Translations under genes and position numbers: made by a program
Assembly (NCBI RefSeq): GCF_000153285.1
Contig: NZ_CH724168.1
Coordinates: 1,455,008-1,519,007, forward strand
Length of the DNA: 64,000 nt
Direction of reading: 5' to 3'
Source of the DNA: Synechococcus sp. WH 7805
Lineage (GTDB): Bacteria; Cyanobacteriota; Cyanobacteriia; PCC-6307; Cyanobiaceae
Notes under the pieces: model-generated
What the model was told of the DNA's origin: nothing
The model's database searches: none
What the model saw: only the letters and a program-made list of their open reading frames with translations
Part shown: one piece after another, positions 17,888 through 26,485 of the stretch
Position numbering within the stretch: the stretch's first letter is position 1
Layout: each line of letters opens with the position of its first letter

Positions 17888-19261
17888 GTGAGCCCCACTG
17901 CCACGTATCAGGAGATCCTCCAGGATGGCGAGGATGTGCTGTTCGCCACCGATCGCCACGGCTGGGTGCAGGCGCTTGAACGACTGATCCACAACCCCCA
18001 GCTTCGCTCCCAGCTGGCCGTCAACGCCCAGCAACGGGCGAAAGCGCTGTTCGGACAAGCCCAGGGACAACGCTTCTGGGAAGAGCTTGATCAGAACGAT
18101 GCCAACGCCCAAGCCCCGTCTCGACGCCGCAAACAGCTGGTCATCAACTGTTTCTTTGCGCCTCAGTCCGTGGGCGGCGCAACCCGGGTAGCTCAGAACC
18201 GAGTGAAAGAGCTTTTGGCTCAGGAGAATGCGCCAGACGTCACCGTGCTGTGTGTGGATCTCTCCCCCTGGCAAGGGGCTCCTTCAGCAGGAGCCATGCC
18301 GCTTGATATCCACAGCTGGCACGGGGCCAGGGTCGTACGCCTGAGCGTGCCACCGAAACCCTGGGACTGGCATTTCGATGGTGAGGTCGAAGCGTTCTGC
18401 CGCGATTGGTTCGAGCGGGAGGGCTTCGATGCCATTGAAGCTCACTCCATGCAGATCATCACGGCTGCTCCACTGAGCGTGGCCAAAGAGATGGGAATCC
18501 CTTACACCGTGGTCCTGCATGACGGCTGGTGGCTCAGCCAGCTGCAGTTTCTGACACGCGACGACGGAACCGCCGTGGACCCAATCGACCCTCTGTCCGC
18601 GATCGACAGCGATGCACCCGACGCCAGCAAAGAGGCAGCACGCTCCCGCCGCCGCGATCTCTTTGCCTTGCTCGATGGTGCACAGGAGCGACTGGCTGTC
18701 TCCGACACCTTCGCCGACTTGCATCGCAGGGCCGGAGTGCGCGGCATGGGCGTGCGCACCAACACAGTGGCCCAGCCGGAAGAACAGGAATTAAAACAAT
18801 GCCGCCAACGCAAGCCAGATGATCCCATCGAGATCTGCATGGTTGGCGGGATGGCCGTGCACAAGGGCTATGCCGTCTTCAGGGCGGCCGTGCAGCAGGC
18901 CGGTCTCGGCACCAAGGCCAGAGTCACGGTGATCGACCATCGCCTCGATGAGGGCGACCCCAGCTACAGCCTGCAATGGGGCAAAACGCCTGTGCAGTTC
19001 TGTGCACCCATTCCAATGGCACAGATGAATGGCTTCTACGCGTCCCAGGACGTTCTGGTCGCACCATCAATCTGGCCGGAGAGCTTTGGCTTGGTCACCC
19101 GTGAGGCTCTGCAGCTGGGTCTTTGGGTGATTGCCAGCGATATCGGCGCCCTGGCCCAACCCATCCAAGATGGAATCAATGGCCGCAAAGTGGAAGCCAG
19201 GAACGTGGAGCAACTCGCCAAAGCCCTGCAAGAGACCCTCCACATCCAATCCAACCGCTGA
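17888..19261 (+). CDS. Continuation of split gene: end of first GT plus a second GT-B domain
   Basis: 457 residues in the same frame as the preceding ORF, separated only by TAA and one sense codon. The first 75 residues (MSPTATYQEILQDGEDVLFA, then HGWVQALERLIHNPQLRSQL) are the missing end of the upstream GT-B domain. From about residue 80 a second GT-B enzyme follows: INCFFAPQSVGGATRVAQNR, YTVVLHDGWWLSQLQ, and the C-terminal PESFGLVTREALQLGLWVIA with the paired glutamates of GT4 enzymes. GTG at 17888 could permit internal restart, giving a free second transferase. In the intact state the gene (15563-19261) would encode about 1230 residues: TPR, GT-B, GT-B. Confidence 0.78.
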   Translation: MSPTATYQEILQDGEDVLFATDRHGWVQALERLIHNPQLRSQLAVNAQQRAKALFGQAQGQRFWEELDQNDANAQAPSRRRKQLVINCFFAPQSVGGATRVAQNRVKELLAQENAPDVTVLCVDLSPWQGAPSAGAMPLDIHSWHGARVVRLSVPPKPWDWHFDGEVEAFCRDWFEREGFDAIEAHSMQIITAAPLSVAKEMGIPYTVVLHDGWWLSQLQFLTRDDGTAVDPIDPLSAIDSDAPDASKEAARSRRRDLFALLDGAQERLAVSDTFADLHRRAGVRGMGVRTNTVAQPEEQELKQCRQRKPDDPIEICMVGGMAVHKGYAVFRAAVQQAGLGTKARVTVIDHRLDEGDPSYSLQWGKTPVQFCAPIPMAQMNGFYASQDVLVAPSIWPESFGLVTREALQLGLWVIASDIGALAQPIQDGINGRKVEARNVEQLAKALQETLHIQSNR

Positions 19262-19304
19262 CAATCAACGAACCCTCACTGTCAAATCACCACCAGCCCG
19301 ACCG

Positions 19305-20225
19305 TTGACTGACTCATCACCCACCGACACCTCCCAGAGCTTGCTGCTTGGCGTTGGCTCTCAACGAGCCGGTTCAACCCTGCTCTACCGGCTGCTGCAT
19401 CAAAGCGTGAAGGGTCTGTTCATGCATCCCGTAAAGGAGCTGCATGTGTTTGATTCCCTCCATCATCTCCGTCCTCGCAAGGCGTTGCAGAGCTTCTCCA
19501 AGAATCAACTCCAGCGGCTGAGGAATCAACATGGTGACTTGGCCACAGCTCAGGCGAAAGGAAGCAAACGCCTGATCTGTGAAATTCGCACCAACACAAT
19601 TTTCAGCGAACGTGACATCAGCGAAGTGAATTATTTGGATTTATTCCGACCTTGTCTGATGCATCACCAATGGATTGGGGAGGTGACTCCGGAATACATG
19701 CTGCTTAGTGAAGAGCAACTCCAGGGAGTCCATGATCAGTTCGCAGGTCACGTTGTGCCTGTGCTGATGGTTCGGAACCCTGCCAAACGGTTCCTCTCGG
19801 CTTACAAACTGCGGCACTTTTACATGCGGCCCGCCGAACAACCCATGCCTGAGAATGATGCATTGCTGAGCAACCTCAACCTGCTGCTTGATCAAGGAGA
19901 GGAGGATGGATGGGTTAGAGCTCAACTGCGCTTCAATCAGTACCGTGAAGCGCAACAACGCCTGCAAGCAGTGTTTGGAGATCGAGCCCTCGTGCTGAGC
20001 CTCGACACGTTGACGCAGCAGCCAGAGAAAGCCTTTCAAGCCCTTGAAGACCGCACCGGCCTGGTTGTGGATCGCCCCTTAGCTGAAACATGTCTGCAAC
20101 AAAAAGTGAACGAGACAGATATCAAGCTCTCTCTGGACCCAGACACAACTGAAAAAATGAAAACATTTTTTGCCGGGGCCTTAGAAGATGCAGAACAGCT
20201 CTGCGGAGAGCATTTAAAGCTTTAG
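19305..20225 (+). CDS. Sulfotransferase, Sulfotransfer_1-like
   Basis: About 306 residues. The phosphosulfate loop LLLGVGSQRAGSTLLYRLLH is near the N-terminus, followed by HPVKELHVFDSL, GEVTPEYMLL and VLMVRNPAKRFLSAYKLRHF (3'-phosphate-binding region), the order seen in heparan-type bacterial sulfotransferases. The frame is open from 19131 inside the previous gene; I place the start at the TTG at 19305, 44 bases after that gene's stop, but this is uncertain. It is the first of three sulfotransferase genes in a row on this strand. Confidence 0.8.
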   Translation: MTDSSPTDTSQSLLLGVGSQRAGSTLLYRLLHQSVKGLFMHPVKELHVFDSLHHLRPRKALQSFSKNQLQRLRNQHGDLATAQAKGSKRLICEIRTNTIFSERDISEVNYLDLFRPCLMHHQWIGEVTPEYMLLSEEQLQGVHDQFAGHVVPVLMVRNPAKRFLSAYKLRHFYMRPAEQPMPENDALLSNLNLLLDQGEEDGWVRAQLRFNQYREAQQRLQAVFGDRALVLSLDTLTQQPEKAFQALEDRTGLVVDRPLAETCLQQKVNETDIKLSLDPDTTEKMKTFFAGALEDAEQLCGEHLKL

Positions 20226-20271
20226 CTTTTCACTGCGACATCAAACAAACTTCCATCAAAATCCCAAGCCA

Positions 20272-21111
20272 ATGTTCATTAAAGTTTTTGGAGAACGCAA
20301 CACCGGTACCCACTTCCTCATCAAACTGCTCCGCAACAATACCAATGCAGAGCTGCTAGTTCACCCAGATGGGGCAAGTGAAGCGTCACGCAGAAACCTT
20401 GAACACATCATCACTTGCAATCCAAACCTTACAAAGGGAAATCCAGCTCTTCGGTCTATAATATTAGAACGCTTGATTGACAGCGATCGCGCAAAAGATA
20501 TACCTGAGCTTTATGGATGGAAACATGCCGCAGTCAGTAGCAATCAACTCAAGCAGAATCCAAAATTCGAACAAACCCTCTTCATCTGCCTCATTCGCAA
20601 TCCGTGGCGTTTTGTTTCAGCTCTACACAGACGCCCATACAATCTATTCCCTCAACCATCCGAGGATCTGACTGATTTTATTCAGCAACCAATCCTAACG
20701 AACGCTCGCGACAATCTCGTTGAATCATACCTAAGCTCTCCAGTTGAACTGTGGAACAGAAAAACAGAATCTTACCTTGAACTCAAGAAAAACTGTCCAA
20801 CCAACGTTGCAATCGCCTATTACGAAGATATAATCTGCGATGTTTCCAGATTTTTGAACAATTTACAATTTTTCTGCGAAGTCAAATCACCGCCTAAGGT
20901 CCCAAGCCGTTCGACAAAGCGAGATACAAAAACTCATGAGCGGGACGAAAAAACATTTTCTGACTATAAGAATGAGGTTGAGCAATACTCTCCCTTGACG
21001 TCCCTTGGGGAGAAGGCATGTAGCTTAATTGCCGAACGCATTGATCTCGATGTGTTCCAAAAGACATATTATGCGCAACACCCTCAGTACTCCAAACACA
21101 TTCTCTCTTAA
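20272..21111 (+). CDS. Sulfotransferase family protein
   Basis: 279 residues. It begins MFIKVFGERNTGTHFLIKLL, a variant phosphosulfate-binding loop (ERNTGT) found in a divergent group of sulfotransferases, and has FICLIRNPWRFVSALHRRPY as the 3'-phosphate-binding region. The C-terminal part is basic and polar. Base composition becomes A+T-rich from about here, unlike the preceding TPR-GT gene. Substrate unknown; the assignment rests on the two motifs. Confidence 0.75.
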   Translation: MFIKVFGERNTGTHFLIKLLRNNTNAELLVHPDGASEASRRNLEHIITCNPNLTKGNPALRSIILERLIDSDRAKDIPELYGWKHAAVSSNQLKQNPKFEQTLFICLIRNPWRFVSALHRRPYNLFPQPSEDLTDFIQQPILTNARDNLVESYLSSPVELWNRKTESYLELKKNCPTNVAIAYYEDIICDVSRFLNNLQFFCEVKSPPKVPSRSTKRDTKTHERDEKTFSDYKNEVEQYSPLTSLGEKACSLIAERIDLDVFQKTYYAQHPQYSKHILS

Positions 21112-21134
21112 ACACGAAGCAAATAGCAATTCCA

Positions 21135-21860
21135 ATGCCTATCTTTCACGAAGCAAAGCTCATTCATGTTCACAACCCCCGCTGTGGAGGAACTTCAATC
21201 AATGACGCAATTCTCACGAGCTTGGGACTGCCAGTTTCTACTTTTAGCCCTCAAACAGTCTCCTATCATTATTTATATGGCAACCATAAAACTTCAAGCA
21301 ACTGTTACGAACTTGACCATCTGTGCTTCGCGTTGATTCGAGAAGCCGCACCAAAATGGATCTTCGATGAATACAAATCATTTGTTATCGTAAGACATCC
21401 CTGGGATCGATTTGTTTCTGAGTACACGCGGAAAGTATCGCAAAAGTGCAAGCGATTTATCAGCCCGCAAGATAAATCGTTTGAGGCTTATTGTCAAAAC
21501 TTTATTCAAAAAGCAAATCGAAAATACTCTGAATCTGACCCCTATCAGTTTCAAGGAGTAAGCCACTTCTATGGATGCCATTTTTTACCTCAATATCTCT
21601 ACGCCGGCCTTGAATCATCCTTTGACATCGCAAAACCGCTGGTCATAGACATCAAAGAGATTAACCAAAAGTTGCCCTCGCTTTGTGGCAAATTCTCCGA
21701 AAAGGTAAAATACGAATTACATAAACCACGTAATAGCCATCAACAAAAAATTTCAGACGAAGTCAGACATCAGATCGATACGATTAATCCTGAAATACGA
21801 AACAAAGTCGATGATTTCTACCGCCTTGACTATGAGTTGCTTGGATACGAACGGCGATAG
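21135..21860 (+). CDS. Sulfotransferase, Sulfotransfer_2-like
   Basis: 241 residues. LIHVHNPRCGGTSINDAIL is the phosphosulfate loop (HIPKCGGTS type), and SFVIVRHPWDRFVSEYTRKV the 3'-phosphate-binding region. This is the chondroitin/dermatan-type (Sulfotransfer_2) subfamily, distinct from the Stf0 enzymes at 4666 and 5936. Starts 23 bases after the previous gene and converges on the gene at 21884. A+T-rich. Acceptor unknown. Confidence 0.8.
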   Translation: MPIFHEAKLIHVHNPRCGGTSINDAILTSLGLPVSTFSPQTVSYHYLYGNHKTSSNCYELDHLCFALIREAAPKWIFDEYKSFVIVRHPWDRFVSEYTRKVSQKCKRFISPQDKSFEAYCQNFIQKANRKYSESDPYQFQGVSHFYGCHFLPQYLYAGLESSFDIAKPLVIDIKEINQKLPSLCGKFSEKVKYELHKPRNSHQQKISDEVRHQIDTINPEIRNKVDDFYRLDYELLGYERR

Positions 21861-21883
21861 TTCAATCCTTAAGCTTTGATCGA

Positions 21884-22648
21884 CTATGATGGGTAAAAGT
21901 ATTGCTCTAGGCTTTTAAAATGTTGATTATAAAAGCCTAAAGCTTTGTCGCCGTATCCGTCAAAGGAGCTTTTTCGAAACTCACCAGTTGAATGGGGTGG
22001 CAATTCTTTCATAAAGATTGGGGATGCATTCATCAGATGAGAAGCATCTATCTGATACCCATCATGGGACATAGTAGATGCAAGGGTCTCAAAATATGAG
22101 GCAGTTCCATCCGTAAAAAGATCTTCGGTTTTAAGAACACTAAAATTTAAATCAGAAGATTTTAGAAACTCAGCATTCATCAACCAACGCTGTGGCAAAT
22201 ACCAAGCAAAACCAAAGTGTTTCATGGTCAGAATAAGACGATCATCGGCATTATCGGTTTCAAGCAGTGCACTATTTAATGTTCGATCCCCTAAGTGCTT
22301 ATAAATCCTGTTTTTGCTCCACCGCTCAGGACTTTTGACATGATAAGACGATGCAGATCTGAAAAAAGATGCAGGATGCCTGACGACTAAAAAGAAACGG
22401 GTTTTTTCTGGATCTAAATGCTTTAAGAGCTTAAGTATAGAAATTGGATCAAAATTTCTGCATCTTAGGTTAAGAAAATCTCCCTTGACATTTGCCAAAC
22501 TGTTTGGTGTTTCTCCGGGCAATTGTTTGGACGAGCTTAGATCAACTGACTGAAGATTTGAAAATGTGGGATCTTTTGTAAAAACAGATTCAAAAAAATG
22601 ATTGCCACATTTATGTGTCACAAAAAACACATTGGCAGGACGTTTCAT
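21884..22648 (-). CDS. Sulfotransferase-like protein
   Basis: 254 residues from the ATG at 22648 (MKRPANVFFVTHKCGNHFFE); the frame is open to 22744. THKCGNHFFESVF resembles the phosphosulfate-binding loop, and FFLVVRHPASFFRSASSYHV is a good match to the 3'-phosphate-binding segment (VRHPxxxFxS). The middle and C-terminal parts fit a sulfotransferase in size, but the first motif is less canonical than in the other enzymes here. A+T-rich; converges on 21135-21860. Confidence 0.65.
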   Translation of the reverse strand: MKRPANVFFVTHKCGNHFFESVFTKDPTFSNLQSVDLSSSKQLPGETPNSLANVKGDFLNLRCRNFDPISILKLLKHLDPEKTRFFLVVRHPASFFRSASSYHVKSPERWSKNRIYKHLGDRTLNSALLETDNADDRLILTMKHFGFAWYLPQRWLMNAEFLKSSDLNFSVLKTEDLFTDGTASYFETLASTMSHDGYQIDASHLMNASPIFMKELPPHSTGEFRKSSFDGYGDKALGFYNQHFKSLEQYFYPS

Positions 22649-22975
22649 TTGCTCGCCGACATATGAACTGACTCTACCGCAACATGTGACAAGAACCAAA
22701 AGTTGGCTCGATTGAGACTCAGCCAGGGTCAGAACAAGCAACAAGATCGGTTGGTCCTGAAACGCATGACGTCAAGGGCCTGGTCACCTATTGACAAGCA
22801 ACATGATCTCATCAAATAACGAATAAACGATAACAGCAAAGGATTGAAAATAAAACCATCAGACAATGATATTCAACCAATACACCCTCCCAGTGCAACC
22901 TGCATTCCTATCGACAAAAAGCTAAGACGAGGCAATTGAATTACAATGATTCTGATTAGATTGATCGCGGCAACA
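22649..22975. other. Intergenic region, A+T-rich
   Basis: About 330 bp upstream of the leftward sulfotransferase-like gene and downstream of the leftward GT-B gene. Apart from the hairpin at its right end (22964-22991), I see no gene-like feature. The promoter of the 21884 gene presumably lies here. Confidence 0.35.
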
Positions 22976-22991
22976 TTACTTGTGCCGCGAT
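22964..22991 (-). terminator. Perfect 9-bp hairpin spanning a stop codon; possible terminator
   Basis: ATCGCGGCA at 22964-22972 pairs perfectly with TGCCGCGAT at 22983-22991 across a 10-base loop. The TAA stop of the GT-B gene (22976-22978) sits inside the loop. The stem is strongly G+C-rich in an A+T-rich setting. No U-run follows on the minus strand, so it is not a canonical intrinsic terminator; it may act as an mRNA 3'-end stabiliser. Confidence 0.45.
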
Positions 22992-24142
22992 AATATTTCC
23001 TGTATAATTTGTTGATTCCATTGCTCCATAGAGTCCTTCAGAAGGTGTGTTTCCTTCCTTTTTTGAACCACCAGTTGAGGCATCTCCTTTGCAAATGCAC
23101 TCACCTGAGACTGATCACATGAGTCGATGATAATCGATGCCATATCTTTGAATTCAGGATACAACGGATAATCATTTAAATACAGCACTGGTAGTTTAAA
23201 ATTAATGCAGAGATTAATGGCTCCACTCACCTTTGTGTAATCTCCTTTAACGGCTAAGCTGTTAGAAACGGCCAAGTCTGAACCAAGAAGGCAAGAAAAA
23301 AGCTGTTCATAGCTCATAAAAGGAGCGCCATCCGAGGTTAAGGATATGCACGGACATTCGAAGTATTTCAAAAGATTTTGGGATGCCAAATCATCCATAA
23401 ACCTCTTACCCTCATCGCCTGAAATACCTCCAGCAATGACAAATGTTGGCTCAACACTCAGCGTCTCTTGCGAAAGCAAAGACTTCGCAAAATCAATCAA
23501 TAAACCATAATCGCGTCTTGCGTAGGCAACTCGGCCTGGAACAACGATTCGTAAATCATTGCTGTTGTTAACCTCTCGTCCTTGAAGACCTTGACGCTTG
23601 GAAAGGTCCGAAAGAGGTGGAAGATAAAATTTTAGTGGCTTGATCTTTTCAGCATGGAGCGAAAATGCATCCACCATTCCATCTGAAAATACAACAGACG
23701 TGACCGATGACAATCCTGCCAAGACACGGGATAATTTGCCATTTCTTGCATCGTGAACAAAGGCATAGAGATGCATACCTATTTCTTGACAATATTCAAA
23801 CATCGGCGATGGCTTCTTCGCAAATGTCGTCCAAAACATGATTGGCAAAGAATATTCCTTGTTCAGATAAATTAGTTTCTTGACTTTATTTCCCATCACG
23901 CCGAGCCAGAAAACCCGATTGCATGGAGGGGGCGGATTAAGCGTCTTTAATTTTGTAGACTGTTCGATATAAATTTGATGGTGCTCAACATGCAAACTCT
24001 GAAATAGGTCTCCTCGTTTTTCACGTAGTTCATTGTTGATATAAACATCAGCATAGATTCCCAAGCGATTTAACGCCAAAATCAATGGAACTGTGCATTC
24101 ATCATGCCCTGCGAGAATTTGGGCAATACCAACCCGTTTCAT
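22976..24142 (-). CDS. Glycosyltransferase, GT-B fold (GT4-like)
   Basis: 388 residues. The N-terminus, MKRVGIAQILAGHDECTVPL, has the shape of a GT4 acceptor-side Rossmann domain, and the middle has NDLRIVVPGRVAYARRDYGL, the usual start of the donor-binding domain (VxxGRxxxxKG type), followed by FVIAGGISGDEG. The usual E-x7-E motif is degenerate: YTKVSGAINLCINFKLPVLY occupies the position. The fold assignment is reasonable but activity is less certain. Divergent from the 24408 sulfotransferase gene. Confidence 0.6.
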   Translation of the reverse strand: MKRVGIAQILAGHDECTVPLILALNRLGIYADVYINNELREKRGDLFQSLHVEHHQIYIEQSTKLKTLNPPPPCNRVFWLGVMGNKVKKLIYLNKEYSLPIMFWTTFAKKPSPMFEYCQEIGMHLYAFVHDARNGKLSRVLAGLSSVTSVVFSDGMVDAFSLHAEKIKPLKFYLPPLSDLSKRQGLQGREVNNSNDLRIVVPGRVAYARRDYGLLIDFAKSLLSQETLSVEPTFVIAGGISGDEGKRFMDDLASQNLLKYFECPCISLTSDGAPFMSYEQLFSCLLGSDLAVSNSLAVKGDYTKVSGAINLCINFKLPVLYLNDYPLYPEFKDMASIIIDSCDQSQVSAFAKEMPQLVVQKRKETHLLKDSMEQWNQQIIQEILSRHK

Positions 24143-24407
24143 AGCACAAACCTTTTAATGATTATACATCAGGGTCACGCGATCACACACTTCCTCCCCT
24201 GATGAATTCGAAACTTGAATAAGTCTAATTAAAACCGATTGAGCTCTTTTTGAAAGCAAGGAGGTCATCGACACTGGAGACTGCTCTCTGCACAATGTGG
24301 CTTCATTACCTCAGAACCGACCAGCAGGCTCGTGCGACCTCTCAGCAAGCATAAGAGCGACTGCCCCAATCGATATATGTTATCATTAACTATCTAGCTT
24401 AAATAGA

Positions 24408-25301
24408 ATGCATTTTTATTATCTCCCTTCAAGAAAAACGATGATCTTGTGGGCTGAAAAATGTGCTTGCACATCGCTAGTTTACTGGATTGATCATAAT
24501 TTTGAAGAACTCTCAGAGTGCACAGACAAACCAAGAGCCTATTTGGGTAGAGAAGGTTATGGCAACTACGACTTCAGCGAAGCAAAAGAATTGCTTTTAA
24601 ATAATGTTCAGATCGACCATTTAATCGTTTCTCACCGCGATCCGGTCAAAAGGATGACAAGCAGCTTCGTGAACAAGTTTTTGATTCGCGGAGAGCAAGG
24701 CCTTGTATTACCTGAGGACCCTAAAAAGCTGCAGAAATTCGCAAAGAGCTTTCTTAAAACATTTATAGCACTTCAGCGCAAGGAACAAGATGAAAGCAAA
24801 ACTAAAAAACGCAAGAGAAAGAGAGTGAATTATGCAAAAGCCGTCAATAAACTCTCGCTAAAAAAATTCATTTTAACAATCACTCATCCAACCATTGACC
24901 GCAATGATTTAAATGGGCACTTTGCGCCGCAACTCGCTAACAAAAAGCAGTGGAACCTTTACAATAATATTGTAAAATACTCCAAAGCAGTTTACCCTCT
25001 CAGGGTAGAAAGTTTTGATGAAGACCTTAAATATATTAATCAAAGTATGGGGTTTGAGGATTTCCTTCCGGAAAAAAAGAACTCCACTCGACTGCCGATT
25101 GAAGAATGGACATTTTCCGATCAGCCTGAAGCGAGTGTCTTCACCCTGGCTGACTTGTGCAGTAAAAAACTTGTTCCAAAGAGTGCATCACTTAAGCAGC
25201 TGCTCACCACGAACTCGAACCTTCAGAAAAGATTCAAAAATACTTTTAAATTCGATTATCAACTAGTTCAACATTTGAATCATTTAAGTAATTCCCGATA
25301 G
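24408..25301 (+). CDS. Sulfotransferase, Sulfotransfer_2-like
   Basis: 297 residues. MILWAEKCACTSLVYWID carries a KCACTS form of the phosphosulfate loop, and LIVSHRDPVKRMTSSFVNKF matches the 3'-phosphate-binding region. A highly basic insertion (TKKRKRKRVNYAKAV, near residue 130) is unusual and may be a surface loop. A+T-rich. The last 22 bases overlap the 3' end of the convergent TPR gene at 25280-26413. Confidence 0.75.
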   Translation: MHFYYLPSRKTMILWAEKCACTSLVYWIDHNFEELSECTDKPRAYLGREGYGNYDFSEAKELLLNNVQIDHLIVSHRDPVKRMTSSFVNKFLIRGEQGLVLPEDPKKLQKFAKSFLKTFIALQRKEQDESKTKKRKRKRVNYAKAVNKLSLKKFILTITHPTIDRNDLNGHFAPQLANKKQWNLYNNIVKYSKAVYPLRVESFDEDLKYINQSMGFEDFLPEKKNSTRLPIEEWTFSDQPEASVFTLADLCSKKLVPKSASLKQLLTTNSNLQKRFKNTFKFDYQLVQHLNHLSNSR

Positions 25302-26413
25302 AGAAGTGCAGCTTCTCTGTAATCTCCTACTGATTCCAACCCATCAGCCAGTGCCTGGATGACCTGACTCTCCGATGGGTGAACTGCCCTCAGTTCACGT
25401 AACAATTGAAGAGCTTCTTTCTGAATCAGCCCATCATTCTCACCTAATTTGAGACCCTGAGTGGCGCACTTCAAGGCGCGTTCAATGGGCACAGAATCCG
25501 GTAACTGTGCTAACCAGCTCCGGTGAAGTTGTAGAGAGACTAACGGCCGACCTGCCTTCCCTTCCGCCGAGGAGAGATTGCGGAACAACGCTGATTGTGA
25601 CTTCTCATCAATCTGATCCAATCCTGCTGTCCAAACCCCCCGCAGGAACTCAAGAGCAGCATCCACATTCTGGTTGGCAAGGTGGGCAGCACCCACATTG
25701 ATCTGTAGATCCAAGGATTGAGGGTCCTTAACGAGTGCTGCTTCAAAGCTCTTCAAGCTATCCGCAGGTTTTCCCAAAACCATCTGAGTCTTGCCCAGCA
25801 AGGCCAAGCCTGAAGCCGGCAGCTGGCCCTTGGTTTGATCAGCCAGCGCTTTCAAACCCGCCATCACCTGAAGGGCCGTCTTGGCCGACAACTCATCCGA
25901 AAGTTCAGCGATCTGAGCTTCCAGTTGATCTTGATCAACGGATGGAGACGCAGGTGCTGGAGATGCAGAGGGCTCGACAGGCTGCACTGCGGGTTCAGCA
26001 GCAACTGGCTTGTCAGTGAGCACATCCGCCGCTTCCAGCAGACCGTGCAATGCGTCCTGGTCAGCGCTGCCTTTAAGAGCGGGAGAGACCGCACCACCCT
26101 GAAGCTGCTGTTGCAACGACTCACGTTCAGCCAGCAAGAGGGCCACCGCCTGGCGATAGAAGGGAACCGCCAGCTCCATGGCCCCCCGCTGATTCATCGA
26201 CTCAGCCAGCTCGTAATAACGATCGGCCATCGCGCCACTGGGTTGGCTGGTTTGTTCGGCGTCAGAAGGCATCGGTGACACTTTGGAAGGAGTAGGTGAA
26301 GATTGAAAAGTATTGGTCTCAGCCTGAGATCTGCGACTGCGGCGCCGAACCCGTGTCACGGAAGACGGCGCAGAGGCCCGTTGAACAGCTCTGCGGCGCG
26401 ATGAGCGTGGCAT
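25280..26413 (-). CDS. TPR-containing protein
   Basis: 377 residues from the ATG at 26413 (MPRSSRRRAVQRASAPSSVT); the longer frame to 26683 is antisense to the GT2 gene and is rejected. After a basic N-terminus there is a proline/alanine-rich low-complexity stretch near residues 140-165 (PSASPAPASPSVDQDQL). TPR-like helices follow (ALLGKTQMVLGKPADSLKSF, GAAHLANQNVDAALEFLRGV, ADGLESVGDYREAALLYREL). No catalytic domain. It may be a scaffold for the neighbouring transferases, but that is only inference from position. Divergent from the 26486 operon, with 72 bp between starts. Confidence 0.75.
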   Translation of the reverse strand: MPRSSRRRAVQRASAPSSVTRVRRRSRRSQAETNTFQSSPTPSKVSPMPSDAEQTSQPSGAMADRYYELAESMNQRGAMELAVPFYRQAVALLLAERESLQQQLQGGAVSPALKGSADQDALHGLLEAADVLTDKPVAAEPAVQPVEPSASPAPASPSVDQDQLEAQIAELSDELSAKTALQVMAGLKALADQTKGQLPASGLALLGKTQMVLGKPADSLKSFEAALVKDPQSLDLQINVGAAHLANQNVDAALEFLRGVWTAGLDQIDEKSQSALFRNLSSAEGKAGRPLVSLQLHRSWLAQLPDSVPIERALKCATQGLKLGENDGLIQKEALQLLRELRAVHPSESQVIQALADGLESVGDYREAALLYRELLK

Positions 26414-26485
26414 ATCCAGCCGAAAATCCCAAGAATTCTCGCAGCCATCCGGCAGAGTGCTGTTTCGACTCAATCCGCCCTTGCG

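Noticed and set aside
23166-24142. The 22976-24142 gene as an additional sulfotransferase
   Set aside because: No phosphosulfate-binding loop; the VVPGRVAYARRDYG stretch and overall layout fit a GT-B enzyme.
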